DNA of 6,790 nucleotides from Phoenicibacter sp963588595 (GCA_963588595.1 CAVAIA010000033.1:1-6790), one strand, 5' to 3'; counted from the first letter of the stretch, positions 1 to 5,086 are shown. Notes: a model not told the origin generated them from the letters alone. Made by a program: numbers and translations.

Positions 1-35
1 GAGGTGATTTCACCTGCTTGTGCAGTATCGGACAT
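1..35 (-). CDS. Phage capsid scaffold protein, 5' end only (runs off window)
   Basis: This is the first eleven codons (MSDTAQAGEIT) of a minus-strand gene that continues past the left edge. The same N-terminus occurs at 4502, where the reading frame goes on into the FTQEEVNRLVGKARK-type region typical of phage capsid scaffold or DUF4355-like proteins, so that identity is carried over by homology. The start is supported by a GGGG-rich Shine-Dalgarno site at about 43-46, some seven bases before the ATG. In the usual late-gene order a scaffold gene follows the minor capsid (MuF) gene and precedes the major capsid gene, which matches its place after the toxin and DUF2513 genes. Whether the gene is complete cannot be seen. 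Confidence 0.6.
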   Translation of the reverse strand, partial: MSDTAQAGEIT

Positions 36-104
36 AATACGTCCCCTTTCCGCCTATCTTTAGGCTTAAAGTAAATGAATAATGTGCGTGAACCGTCGCC
101 ACGT
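1..104. repeat. Scaffold-leader duplication, copy A (partner 4468-4568)
   Basis: The first 55 bases are identical to 4468-4522. The rest matches apart from a few substitutions and a three-base indel, up to the shared CGTCGCCACGT. It covers the scaffold start codon, its ribosome binding site, a small GCCT...AGGC hairpin and the putative promoter. The toxin and DUF2513 genes just upstream in the two copies are far less alike, so this flank was either recently shared by recombination or copied. It would be a natural homology arm for swapping the toxin cassette. Confidence 0.9.
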
Positions 105-107
105 AAA
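79..107 (-). promoter_or_regulatory. Candidate sigma70-type promoter for scaffold/capsid genes, copy A
   Basis: On the minus strand TTTACG (102-107) is followed after exactly 17 bases by CATTAT (79-84). The homologous site at 4543-4571 has the better -35 TTGACG with the same spacing and -10. It lies just after two terminator-like hairpins and before the scaffold gene, where a restart of transcription would be useful. The -10 matches only four of six consensus positions, so this is a moderate call. Confidence 0.4.
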
Positions 108-152
108 AAAGCGCCTTTAAGAGCATAAGGAGAATTAAACTCTTAAAAGCGC
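104..152 (-). terminator. Second hairpin/terminator before scaffold gene, copy A
   Basis: On the minus strand a 13-pair stem (GCGCTTTTAAGAG with CTCTTAAAGGCGC, one G-U pair) is followed by six T residues. The homologous hairpin at 4571-4620 keeps the stem although its sequence differs (AAGAG/CTCTT here, AAGGG/CCCTT there), so the pairing is conserved by paired changes. The loop holds an anti-Shine-Dalgarno-like TCTCCT in both copies. Confidence 0.65.
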
Positions 153-159
153 GAATATG

Positions 160-185
160 AAAAAACCACCCTGCTAAGAGTGGTT
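160..185 (-). terminator. Rho-independent terminator after DUF2513-like gene, copy A
   Basis: On the minus strand AACCAC...GTGGTT forms a short stem ending in a run of six T. It lies about 30 bases after the stop codon of the 216-602 gene and matches in position the terminator at 4627-4651. Confidence 0.7.
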
Positions 186-215
186 AAATCAACAAAATAT
201 ATTCTCGATTATTCG

Positions 216-602
216 TTAGAAACTATCAGGTATTTTACTCATTACATAACGCTTAACAATTTCTTCACATACCTCTTTTAAAAAAGGATAAGAGAGGTCA
301 ACTTTTGCGTCGTTTAATGTCTTTGCACATATCTCCCATACATCGGGGTTTTCAATGAAGCGTAAAAACTCTACCCCTTCATTCGTAAGTCCCTTGATTG
401 TGCCAGCGTTTAAAGCACCGCTGTTGTCAAATTGCATGTCACTAATAATTAAACCTTCATCTTTTAATCTTTCGATTTCTTGGACTATATCTTCACGAGA
501 ATTTAAGTCATTTTTAATAAGGCTTTTCATATCCATTAATGCGACTTCTCGCTCCATTGACACTTTAAAAAGAATTTCTCTCATTGCTTCGTAATTTCTC
601 AT
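216..602 (-). CDS. DUF2513-like winged-helix protein; candidate MuF-toxin immunity protein
   Basis: This is a 128-residue soluble protein. The N-terminal helix (NYEAMREILFKVSMER), the middle EIERLKDEGLIIS and the IKGLTNEGVEFLRFIENPDVWE stretch (about residues 69-91) follow the pattern of the DUF2513 family, small winged-helix-like proteins common in phages (GLTWEG.e[FY]L...R.d.vW in the classical form). The match is weaker than for the 4682-5086 gene, and the C-terminal third (PFLKEVCEEIVKRYVMSK) is its own. ATG at 602 is supported by AGAGG seven bases upstream. It follows the MuF-fused nuclease-like domain directly and is followed by terminators. A small variable gene immediately after a polymorphic toxin is usually its immunity gene, and that role is inferred here. 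DUF2513 itself has no established function that I can cite, so a transcriptional regulator is the main alternative. Confidence 0.7.
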   Translation of the reverse strand: MRNYEAMREILFKVSMEREVALMDMKSLIKNDLNSREDIVQEIERLKDEGLIISDMQFDNSGALNAGTIKGLTNEGVEFLRFIENPDVWEICAKTLNDAKVDLSYPFLKEVCEEIVKRYVMSKIPDSF

Positions 603-632
603 TATGAAACCTCTTTCTGAGTATCCTTACTC

Positions 633-661
633 TTGACTTTTTGCTTCTTTTAAAGTATAAA
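633..661 (+). promoter_or_regulatory. Strong plus-strand promoter between toxin and DUF2513 gene, cassette A
   Basis: TTGACT (633-638), exactly 17 bases, then TATAAA (656-661). It points away from the DUF2513-like gene and toward the 3' end of the toxin gene, against all the genes in the window. A near copy with the same boxes and spacing is at 5105-5133 in the other cassette, and the shared CTTGACTTTTTGCT suggests common descent and retention. The start of transcription would be near 668. Confidence 0.65.
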
Positions 662-667
662 ATAGGT

Positions 668-722
668 GCGGTGACTTTACCTCGGCAAAAGTGCAGTGGT
701 GTCTAAGTCACCGTTATTTTTT
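668..722 (+). ncRNA. Predicted small RNA of about 55 nt, cassette A
   Basis: Seven bases after the plus-strand -10 box, CGGTGACTT (669-677) pairs perfectly with AAGTCACCG (705-713) and is followed by TTATTTTTT, a good intrinsic terminator. The predicted transcript is therefore a single hairpin with a 27-base loop and a U tail. The tail overlaps the toxin stop codon (714-716) on the other strand. No open frame fits inside. The same arrangement recurs at 5140-5190. It could be an antisense or decoy RNA acting on the toxin/immunity messages, or simply a convergent terminator served by its own promoter. Transcription is unproven. Confidence 0.5.
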
Positions 723-1427
723 AAGTCTATTTATAGTTCCATCTTTTCCAACAATTAAGACTTCTTCAACATCAAAATCTCCTTTTAAAAAAACTTTCCT
801 TGTTAAATTTGCAAGTTCCTTATAATTGACGTTATTCTCTATATTAGATATTAATAACTTTTTACATTTCTTTTCTTGAGCATGATAAAAAGCATTTCTA
901 ACCGTTTTTTCTCCCTGTTCGTTCTGGTTATTTTTCTTGCTCCAACCCTCAGGTATTATATACTCGAATTCCACTCCTTGAATATATGAGTCGGGCGTTT
1001 TAACACCAGTTTTGTTTATTTCCCTAATTGCAACAACATTAAAACCATGATGTGTTAAAAGTTTAGAAACCTTTTCTTTTTTCTTGTGTGGCTTCGCTCC
1101 TTCTTCTTTTCTGTAAGAACTAGTAGTTCCATTCCATAGCCAATCATTATCTCGCGACCGAAGTTCAGCCATTATTCTGTTTGTTTTCCAGCGTTCCCAA
1201 TCTTCACGTGCATATTTCCCCGCTTGGACATCACGCTCAAAAAGTTCTGTGTCAAAACTGCCATTTGGCATTTTAACTGCGTTATAACAATCTCTAAAGC
1301 GGTCTTGAAGTTCGCTTGGTTTATAACCCTCTACTTGTTCATCGGGGTCAACTTCATCATATCCTGGAATAATCCTACAATCACAATGAGAGTGCCAATG
1401 GTTATGCAATCCTGCGCTCACGAGCAA
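714..1427 (-). pseudogene. MuF/VG15-like minor capsid protein, C-terminal part with CdiA-type nuclease toxin domain (N-terminus deleted)
   Basis: The 237-codon open frame begins inside a MuF/VG15-type minor capsid protein. HSHCDCRIIPG (residues 13-22) is the conserved Cys-rich end of the MuF region. Then comes the stem EGYKPSELQDRFRDC...W.RWKTNRI...DNDWLWNG (33-100), shared with the gene at 5178. Residues about 111-237 are a variable tip resembling tRNase-type CdiA C-termini of PD-(D/E)XK fold: a helix with E118, TPDSYI (D146), VEFEYI (E153/E155), KKLLISN (189-195) and the closing VLIVGKDGTINRLKK. The usual lysine of the E-x-K triad is not present, so activity is doubtful or uses a variant site. 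The N-terminal capsid part is missing because a deletion fuses this frame to the terminase at about 1413. TTG 1427 or GTG 1421 could still allow restart behind a GAGGG, overlapping the terminase stop. Phage MuF-toxin fusions are a described polymorphic toxin family; use as a toxin here is inferred. Confidence 0.7.
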
Positions 1428-2265
1428 AACCCTCGCGAGAAAGTGTGTTTAACTCAGTTTCTGTGAACTTCTCGTCTAATCTGTAACCCATTGCAGGGTT
1501 TGTCTCAAACCAGCGTTTATGATCTGTAACGTCTCCAATTTCTTCAACGCTCCACTCATGCCAGCAAGCGTGTTTATCACACCCATTTATACAGCCTTCA
1601 CGAGTCCGAGCGAACGTGTCGCCAGGAGCATTAAGACCAGGCGGTGTCCCTGTATATATCATTTGCCTATCACCTGAACTCGCCGATAGAGTTGAAGTTA
1701 TCGCCTCGATTTGCTCATCGGTGAGCTCTTGCGCCTCATCGAATACAACAAGCCCGTAGGACGCACCACGCGCGCCTCCGCGAGTTCGCGCAAAAAATTC
1801 GACAAATCCTCCCTCGTAATAGTTTCCGTCGGCGTCAACGCCATCTTTTAAATAAAGCGCTTCTTTACCATTTGTAAGCGATATCTTCTCAACCATGTCC
1901 ACAAGGTCGGGATAAAGAGTTTCATTCGTGAAAAATCCTTTTAAGCGCTTGAATGCTTTAACAGCTGTATCTACACGATGTGCGGTGTGCAAAATCTTTT
2001 CATGACAAACAATCAAACCGTAAAGCTCGCGCATTTCAAGCAATGCATTTTTCCCATTTTGGCGAGGGACGCTTAAGCCACATTTTGTGTGTCTTAATCT
2101 GCCACCAGAAGTCATCATAAGCCATGCATTCAAAACAAGCTTTTGCCACGGGTCTGGGTCTAGACCATAGGCTTTAGACAGTGAAGACGCATCATCTCCA
2201 AATGTATATGACCCCTTTTGTTCATAGCGTATTCGTGGCTCTTGACTACCATACTTTCGTTTCAT
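1402..2265 (-). pseudogene. terL: Phage terminase large subunit, ATPase domain only (nuclease domain deleted)
   Basis: The 287-residue product covers the N-terminal packaging ATPase of a large terminase. Visible motifs are the Walker A-like SVPRQNGKNALL (65-76), HTAHR (93-97), Walker B VVFDEAQ (173-179), the coupling motif QMIYTGTPPG (201-210) and LSREGFARER (275-284), which normally leads into the linker before the RNase H-like nuclease. After RER the frame enters unrelated sequence and stops three codons later. Family members are usually well over 400 residues, so the DNA-cutting domain, and with it genome cleavage, is lost. The ATG overlaps the small-terminase stop codon by four bases (ATGA), indicating translational coupling. 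The breakpoint near 1413 joins it to the middle of a MuF-like gene. The portal gene and the N-terminal MuF region that should lie between are absent, so one deletion explains both truncated ends. Confidence 0.9.
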
Positions 2266-2657
2266 TCGCCGACCGCCTTTTTAGCTTCATTTTTAGAGCG
2301 TTTAATTCTGTTATTTTGAACCATAATAAGAGTTGGATTGACGCGCTTCTTTGGCTCTTCCTCCGCGCTATCGCAAATTCCAAGTTGTTTGTTAATTTGC
2401 CGAATTTCACCGCTTGCAGTTTTAAGCGTTGCAATTTGTGGGAATGCTTTTAAGTCGCCCATCTCGTTGGTGTATGCAGTATTAGAGCCAAAATTGTCTA
2501 ACTCATCTTGAGCCTGTTGCACGATTTTATACCATTGTGTGAAAAGTGCTAAGGTTGGTGCGTCGCTTTTCTGAAACTCACGTCCAGCTGTGATTTCATC
2601 CCATTTTGCACTCTTAAACGCGTCATTTTCCACGCTTGCAGGTTTCGTGAGTGCCAT
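2262..2657 (-). CDS. terS: Phage terminase small subunit, P27 family
   Basis: This 131-residue protein has the P27-type small terminase pattern: W-D-E-I near residue 19, a long helical middle (SDAPTLALFTQWYKIVQQAQDEL), a short turn with TNEMGDLKAFPQI in place of the family's G...k.nP segment, then a second helix pair ending INKQLGI. The C-terminal tail is lysine and arginine rich. Small terminases recognise phage DNA and load the large subunit, whose gene follows with a four-base overlap. I choose the ATG at 2657 over the upstream in-frame GTG (2666) because AGGAGG lies eight bases before it. The preceding YjcQ-like gene ends inside that ribosome binding site. The gene appears intact even though its partner is truncated. 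Confidence 0.8.
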   Translation of the reverse strand: MALTKPASVENDAFKSAKWDEITAGREFQKSDAPTLALFTQWYKIVQQAQDELDNFGSNTAYTNEMGDLKAFPQIATLKTASGEIRQINKQLGICDSAEEEPKKRVNPTLIMVQNNRIKRSKNEAKKAVGE

Positions 2658-2669
2658 TGCTTGCACCTC

Positions 2670-3008
2670 CTAACACAATTTAGATATTTCAATCGCACTT
2701 CTCAAAACGACCTCAAACGCCTCACCAATGACGTTTTTTACCTTATTCATCATTTTGTTTTCTTCTAGGTATTCCACGCCGTCAGAAGTAACTTCTAACC
2801 GCTCACATATGCCCGTAAACGGACTTTTGAAGGGAACACGAATGTAACCTTTCTCAATGCAGTCATTAACAACGGCATTCCAGTAAACTGGGTTAATTCC
2901 ACAAATTCTTTGTGCCTCATACACATTTGGCTCAACGCCCTCTTTCAAACACTGGTAAAGATAAGTGAGAATTTTGTAAATTACAACGTGCATGTCATCT
3001 TTTGCCAT
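2670..3008 (-). CDS. YjcQ-like winged-helix protein
   Basis: This 112-residue protein starts MAKDDMHVVIYKILTYLY and contains WNAVVNDCIEKGYIRV, RLEVTSDGVEYLEENKMM and a final amphipathic helix. That succession is typical of the YjcQ family of small phage and plasmid winged-helix proteins: N-terminal helix, helix-turn-helix, ITxxGxxYLxENsmM strand, C-terminal helix. The start at 3008 is chosen because AAGGAGG lies five bases upstream; the frame is open further but has no comparable site. It is followed at once by the small terminase, whose ribosome binding site overlaps its stop, so the two are probably cotranslated. It lies just after a strong terminator (3028-3051) with no clear promoter between, so expression should depend on read-through. 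A regulator of late genes or a second immunity-like protein are both possible; function is unknown. Confidence 0.75.
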   Translation of the reverse strand: MAKDDMHVVIYKILTYLYQCLKEGVEPNVYEAQRICGINPVYWNAVVNDCIEKGYIRVPFKSPFTGICERLEVTSDGVEYLEENKMMNKVKNVIGEAFEVVLRSAIEISKLC

Positions 3009-3027
3009 GCTTGCCTCCTTTTTGCAA

Positions 3028-3051
3028 TAAAAAAGCCACCCTGTGGGTGGC
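3028..3051 (-). terminator. Rho-independent terminator upstream of the YjcQ gene
   Basis: On the minus strand GCCACCC pairs with GGGTGGC across a three-base loop and is followed by TTTTTTA. It closes the 3982-3076 gene pair and lies only about 12 bases before the ribosome binding site of the YjcQ-like gene, so it also acts as a barrier or attenuator for the terminase genes downstream. Confidence 0.85.
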
Positions 3052-3075
3052 GAGAACATTTGCTGTGTCTAAGTT

Positions 3076-3297
3076 TTATTGGACGACATTTTCTCTTAAC
3101 CATCTTCCAGCCATACTGAGTTGCGATGGTTCATAGATGAGAGTACTCCCGTCCTCCATCTCATAGCAACCACATGGCAAATACTTTCCATTGGGTAAGA
3201 TATAAAGATTGCCATCTTCTTTTAGATTTTTTGGTAGGTATGGAAAACCTTCCTCGTCTCTGATAAATGGATAATTTTCGTCTACCTCGTATTTCAT
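3076..3297 (-). CDS. Small acidic protein of unknown function; candidate immunity partner of the HNHP protein
   Basis: This 73-residue protein is rich in Asp, Glu, Tyr and Pro (MKYEVDENYPFIRDEEGFPYLP...). It has repeated short aromatic strands (NLYILPNG, STLIYEPSQL) that suggest a small beta fold, and one CGC pair of cysteines. There is no signal peptide or membrane segment. The ATG is set by AAGGAGG five bases upstream, and this site overlaps the stop codon of the preceding JAB-like gene. The two are thus a tight two-gene unit closed by its own terminator. I do not recognise the family. Its size, acidity and coupling to a putative enzyme fit an immunity protein, but that is inference from position only. 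Confidence 0.75.
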   Translation of the reverse strand: MKYEVDENYPFIRDEEGFPYLPKNLKEDGNLYILPNGKYLPCGCYEMEDGSTLIYEPSQLSMAGRWLRENVVQ

Positions 3298-3307
3298 TGT
3301 TACCTCC

Positions 3308-3982
3308 TTATGTATTGTATGTACCTATTTTTTGGGTTGTAAGTTTCTTCTTTTTAACTGGCTGTGAATCGAATTTTATATCAATACCTATTTTACCAAA
3401 TTCTTTTGTTAGAGTTGAATTTACGTCTTTCCACATTGCCTTTTCACTAGTATATGTTTTCTTTCTGGCTATACTATCTGCCTTTGCATATGCCTTTTTG
3501 ACCTGCTTTTCTGTTACTTTTTTCTTAACAGTAGCTTTATATGTTCCCTCTTTGCTTGTCGCAACAATTTTATTTATGTTGCCTCCGCTTTTGTTGAACG
3601 CTCTAACAACAAATGAGAGGTCAGCCTCTGAAAATGTACCTCCCCACTTTCTGCCATCTGAGCCCCCGTGAGGATGGTTGTGAATAATTGTTGAAACTCC
3701 TTTTTGCTTTGATACTGTTTCTAGTGACGCAGCCTTGGTACTACCTTCTTTTCCAGTTGAGCCTAGGGCATGTACATAACCATAATCATCAATATATGCT
3801 GAATATTCGACTTTTTTATCCATCATTTGCTCTCGAAAACGACCGATTGCCTGTTTAGGTGTAGTTCCTTTTGCTACCCCTGTGTTTAGTGAAGCAACGG
3901 CGTACGCGTTTAATGGCGTGTCATCAGTAAAACTACCGCCACCTCCACCGCCTGTGTACGAAACTTGCCCTCTACTGCCCAT
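3308..3982 (-). CDS. JAB/MPN-like HNHP-motif phage protein, MGSRG N-terminus; possible effector
   Basis: This is a 224-residue protein. The N-terminus MGSRGQVSYT followed by a six-glycine run is of a kind seen on accessory proteins encoded near phage terminases. Residues about 55-145 resemble a JAB/MPN metalloprotease-like domain: VEYSAYID (E59), STIIHNHPHGG (H101, H103, P104) and FSEADLSFVV (S118, D121), matching the E...HxHP...SxxD zinc-site order. There is a longer than usual insert between HNHP and S, and the catalytic role is untested. The C-terminal third is very basic (KKKVTEKQVKKAYAKADSIARKK...). I start at 3982 because GGAGG lies five bases before this ATG; the upstream TTG has no such site. 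It is directly followed by the 73-residue gene. Comparable HNHP domains occur in phage and polymorphic-toxin proteins, so it may be an accessory protease, a capsid-associated factor or an effector. Confidence 0.65.
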   Translation of the reverse strand: MGSRGQVSYTGGGGGGSFTDDTPLNAYAVASLNTGVAKGTTPKQAIGRFREQMMDKKVEYSAYIDDYGYVHALGSTGKEGSTKAASLETVSKQKGVSTIIHNHPHGGSDGRKWGGTFSEADLSFVVRAFNKSGGNINKIVATSKEGTYKATVKKKVTEKQVKKAYAKADSIARKKTYTSEKAMWKDVNSTLTKEFGKIGIDIKFDSQPVKKKKLTTQKIGTYNT

Positions 3983-3983
3983 T

Positions 3984-4145
3984 TTAACCTCCAAACGATG
4001 TATTTGCTTTTAATTCGATTAATTTTGTTTTGCCATAATCAAAGTCGCAAAACTGCCCGCCGTAAATGACTAAGGTTTTCGGTTTTGCCACTTCTAACAC
4101 TTCACGCATCCTTTTGGGAGCGTGTGAATTGCAAAGCCTAAAGTA
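3984..4145 (-). pseudogene. C-terminal fragment of a probable DUF4417 phage protein
   Basis: An open frame without a start codon reads through RMREVLEVAKPKTLVIYGG, then QFCDFDYGKTKLIEL, and stops two bases before the ATG of the JAB-like gene. The sequence recalls the end of DUF4417, a phage protein family often encoded shortly upstream of the terminase genes (L..lkPKt.ivYG). The sequence upstream of about 4146 is not gene-like: the frame runs straight into a core repeat (4148-4178), so the gene is broken at the repeat. Family assignment is tentative because only about 45 residues remain. The downstream neighbour's Shine-Dalgarno site lies inside this fragment, showing that the original operon order is kept on this side. 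Confidence 0.45.
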
Positions 4146-4147
4146 AA

Positions 4148-4318
4148 GAAAATCGGTGCCAGACTTTGCTTTACCTGGTAACTTTCTGTCATATTCACAT
4201 TACAAAATGTAAAAAACGAGCTCTCAGCCTCATTTATCATGGGATCGTTAGTCGCAAAGTTCTGCTTTTGTTTAAATTTTTGATTAATTAAGAAATCAGT
4301 GCCAGACTTTGATTTACC
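4148..4318. repeat. One unit of the GTGCCAGAC repeat array, bounded by two core copies
   Basis: Core copies lie at 4148-4178 (GAAAATCGGTGCCAGACTTT then TTTACCTGG) and 4292-4318, starts 144 bases apart, the same spacing as in the right-hand array. The inner part keeps array features: a small hairpin (ACATT...AATGT near 4196-4213) and ACGAGCTC. It separates two blocks of phage genes: the truncated scaffold gene ends in the core at its right, and the DUF4417 fragment begins at the core at its left. No gene is contained; frames reading across it give only low-complexity peptides. Confidence 0.8.
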
Positions 4319-4502
4319 AAAGCTCCTCATAGGCTTGCTTATACATCTCATAATTCTCATTCTTGTGAGAAGCGTCTTTTCTTGCTTTGCCTACAAGTCT
4401 GTTCACTTCTTCTTGAGTGAACGTTCGCTCAGAACCCTCAATTGTTGGGTTCTCAGCACCCTCATTAGAGGTGATTTCACCTGCTTGTGCAGTATCGGAC
4501 AT
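4314..4502 (-). pseudogene. Truncated phage capsid scaffold protein
   Basis: Sixty-two residues starting MSDTAQAGEITSNEG and continuing through the acidic linker into RTFTQEEVNRLVGKARKDA (about 27-45) and the start of a coiled-coil-like helix (ENYEMYKQAYEEL). This matches the N-terminal part of phage scaffold proteins of DUF4355-like type, which are normally well over 150 residues. The frame stops (LW*) exactly where a core repeat (GGTAAATCAAAGTCTGGCAC on this strand) begins. The gene was therefore cut at the repeat and no capsid gene follows. The ATG is supported by the GGGG site shared with copy A at position 35. It could still yield a short peptide but not a working scaffold. Confidence 0.75.
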
Positions 4503-4568
4503 AATACGTCCCCTTTCCGCCTTTTAGGCTTTAAGTAAATGGATAATGTGCGTGAACCGTCGCCACGT
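4468..4568. repeat. Scaffold-leader duplication, copy B (partner 1-104)
   Basis: Positions 4468-4522 are identical to 1-55, with further close similarity up to 4568. See copy A for the comparison. Here the flank is followed by only 62 codons of scaffold gene before a core repeat interrupts it. Confidence 0.9.
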
Positions 4569-4571
4569 CAA
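4543..4571 (-). promoter_or_regulatory. Candidate sigma70-type promoter for scaffold gene, copy B
   Basis: On the minus strand TTGACG (4566-4571), 17 bases, then CATTAT (4543-4548). It is the counterpart of 79-107, with a better -35 box. Confidence 0.45.
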
Positions 4572-4620
4572 TAAAGCACCTTTAAGGGCGAGGAGAACCT
4601 GTTAAAACCCTTAAAAGTTC
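4571..4620 (-). terminator. Second hairpin/terminator before scaffold gene, copy B
   Basis: On the minus strand CTTTTAAGGG pairs with CCCTTAAAGG and is followed by a short T-rich stretch (TTTATTG), weaker than in copy A. Stem changes relative to 104-152 keep the pairing, and the loop again carries TTCTCCT. It overlaps the -35 box of the putative scaffold promoter. Confidence 0.55.
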
Positions 4621-4626
4621 ACATAT

Positions 4627-4651
4627 GAAAAAACCGCCTGCAGAGGGCGGT
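4627..4651 (-). terminator. Rho-independent terminator after DUF2513 gene, copy B
   Basis: On the minus strand ACCGCC...GGCGGT is followed by TTTTTT, about 30 bases after the stop codon of the 4682-5086 gene. Confidence 0.8.
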
Positions 4652-4681
4652 CTAGTCAACAGTGATATTTAATTGTATTGA

Positions 4682-5086
4682 TTAAATCCCCAGATTGCTT
4701 TTAATCATTTGCGTTGCAACAAGCGTACATGTTTGTTTGACAACATCAAAAGTGGTAGAACCAACCGCCTTTTTAATGGTGCTTTTCGCTTTATTCCAAA
4801 CGCGATTGTCTCTCATGCTTTCGAGATAATCGGCACCGTCCCAAGTTAAGCCATCAATGGAACTATCTGTAATGTCTCCGTTCATGTCGCGCCTTATATT
4901 GCCATCTATAAAGCCTTGTGCAAACAAAAGTTCAACGTGATAAACGATTTCTTTGTCAGTGTATTTACAATCTTTTTGCTTATCTCGAATGTCGAATAAG
5001 TCATTGATAGTTAAATAGCCGTCCGATTTTTCTACCTGTAAGAGAATGTCACGCACGATGTCTAAATCTCTTTCCATACTTTTCAT
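4682..5086 (-). CDS. DUF2513 family winged-helix protein; candidate MuF-toxin immunity protein
   Basis: This 134-residue protein shows the classical DUF2513 pattern. MERDLDIVRDILLQVE (residues 4-19) opens it, YTDKEIVYHVELLFAQGFIDG (38-58) is the helix-turn-helix with recognition helix, and IDGLTWDGADYLESMRDNRVW (75-95) is the conserved wing and following helix. A C-terminal helix with FDVVKQTCTLVATQM closes it. ATG at 5086 has GGTGG four bases upstream; the nearby second ATG (codon 4) is less well placed. It is encoded 91 bases after the PD-(D/E)XK-tipped MuF gene and followed by a terminator, the same place as the more divergent relative at 216-602. That pairing of different toxin tips with different DUF2513 proteins suggests immunity, though the family also looks like a regulator and has no proven function I can cite. 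Confidence 0.8.
   Translation of the reverse strand: MKSMERDLDIVRDILLQVEKSDGYLTINDLFDIRDKQKDCKYTDKEIVYHVELLFAQGFIDGNIRRDMNGDITDSSIDGLTWDGADYLESMRDNRVWNKAKSTIKKAVGSTTFDVVKQTCTLVATQMIKSNLGI

Noticed and set aside
656..720. Minus-strand promoter for the DUF2513-like gene
   Set aside because: TATACT can be read on the minus strand, but no acceptable -35 lies 16-18 bases upstream, whereas the plus-strand reading has both boxes at perfect spacing in both cassettes.
2181..2453. Plus-strand and alternative minus-strand frames over the terminase junction
   Set aside because: They shadow the terL start and the terS C-terminus, both of which have clear family motifs and coupled starts.
3267..3671. 134-residue plus-strand open frame with hydrophobic stretches
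   Set aside because: It lies opposite the Lys-rich C-terminal part of the JAB-like gene, which automatically yields Phe/Leu-rich apparent membrane segments. The opposite strand has proper starts and ribosome sites.
4094..4360. 88-residue minus-strand open frame across the repeat unit
   Set aside because: It merges out-of-frame scaffold codons, two core repeats (read as GKSKSGTDF) and out-of-frame DUF4417 remnant. It is a by-product of the repeats.
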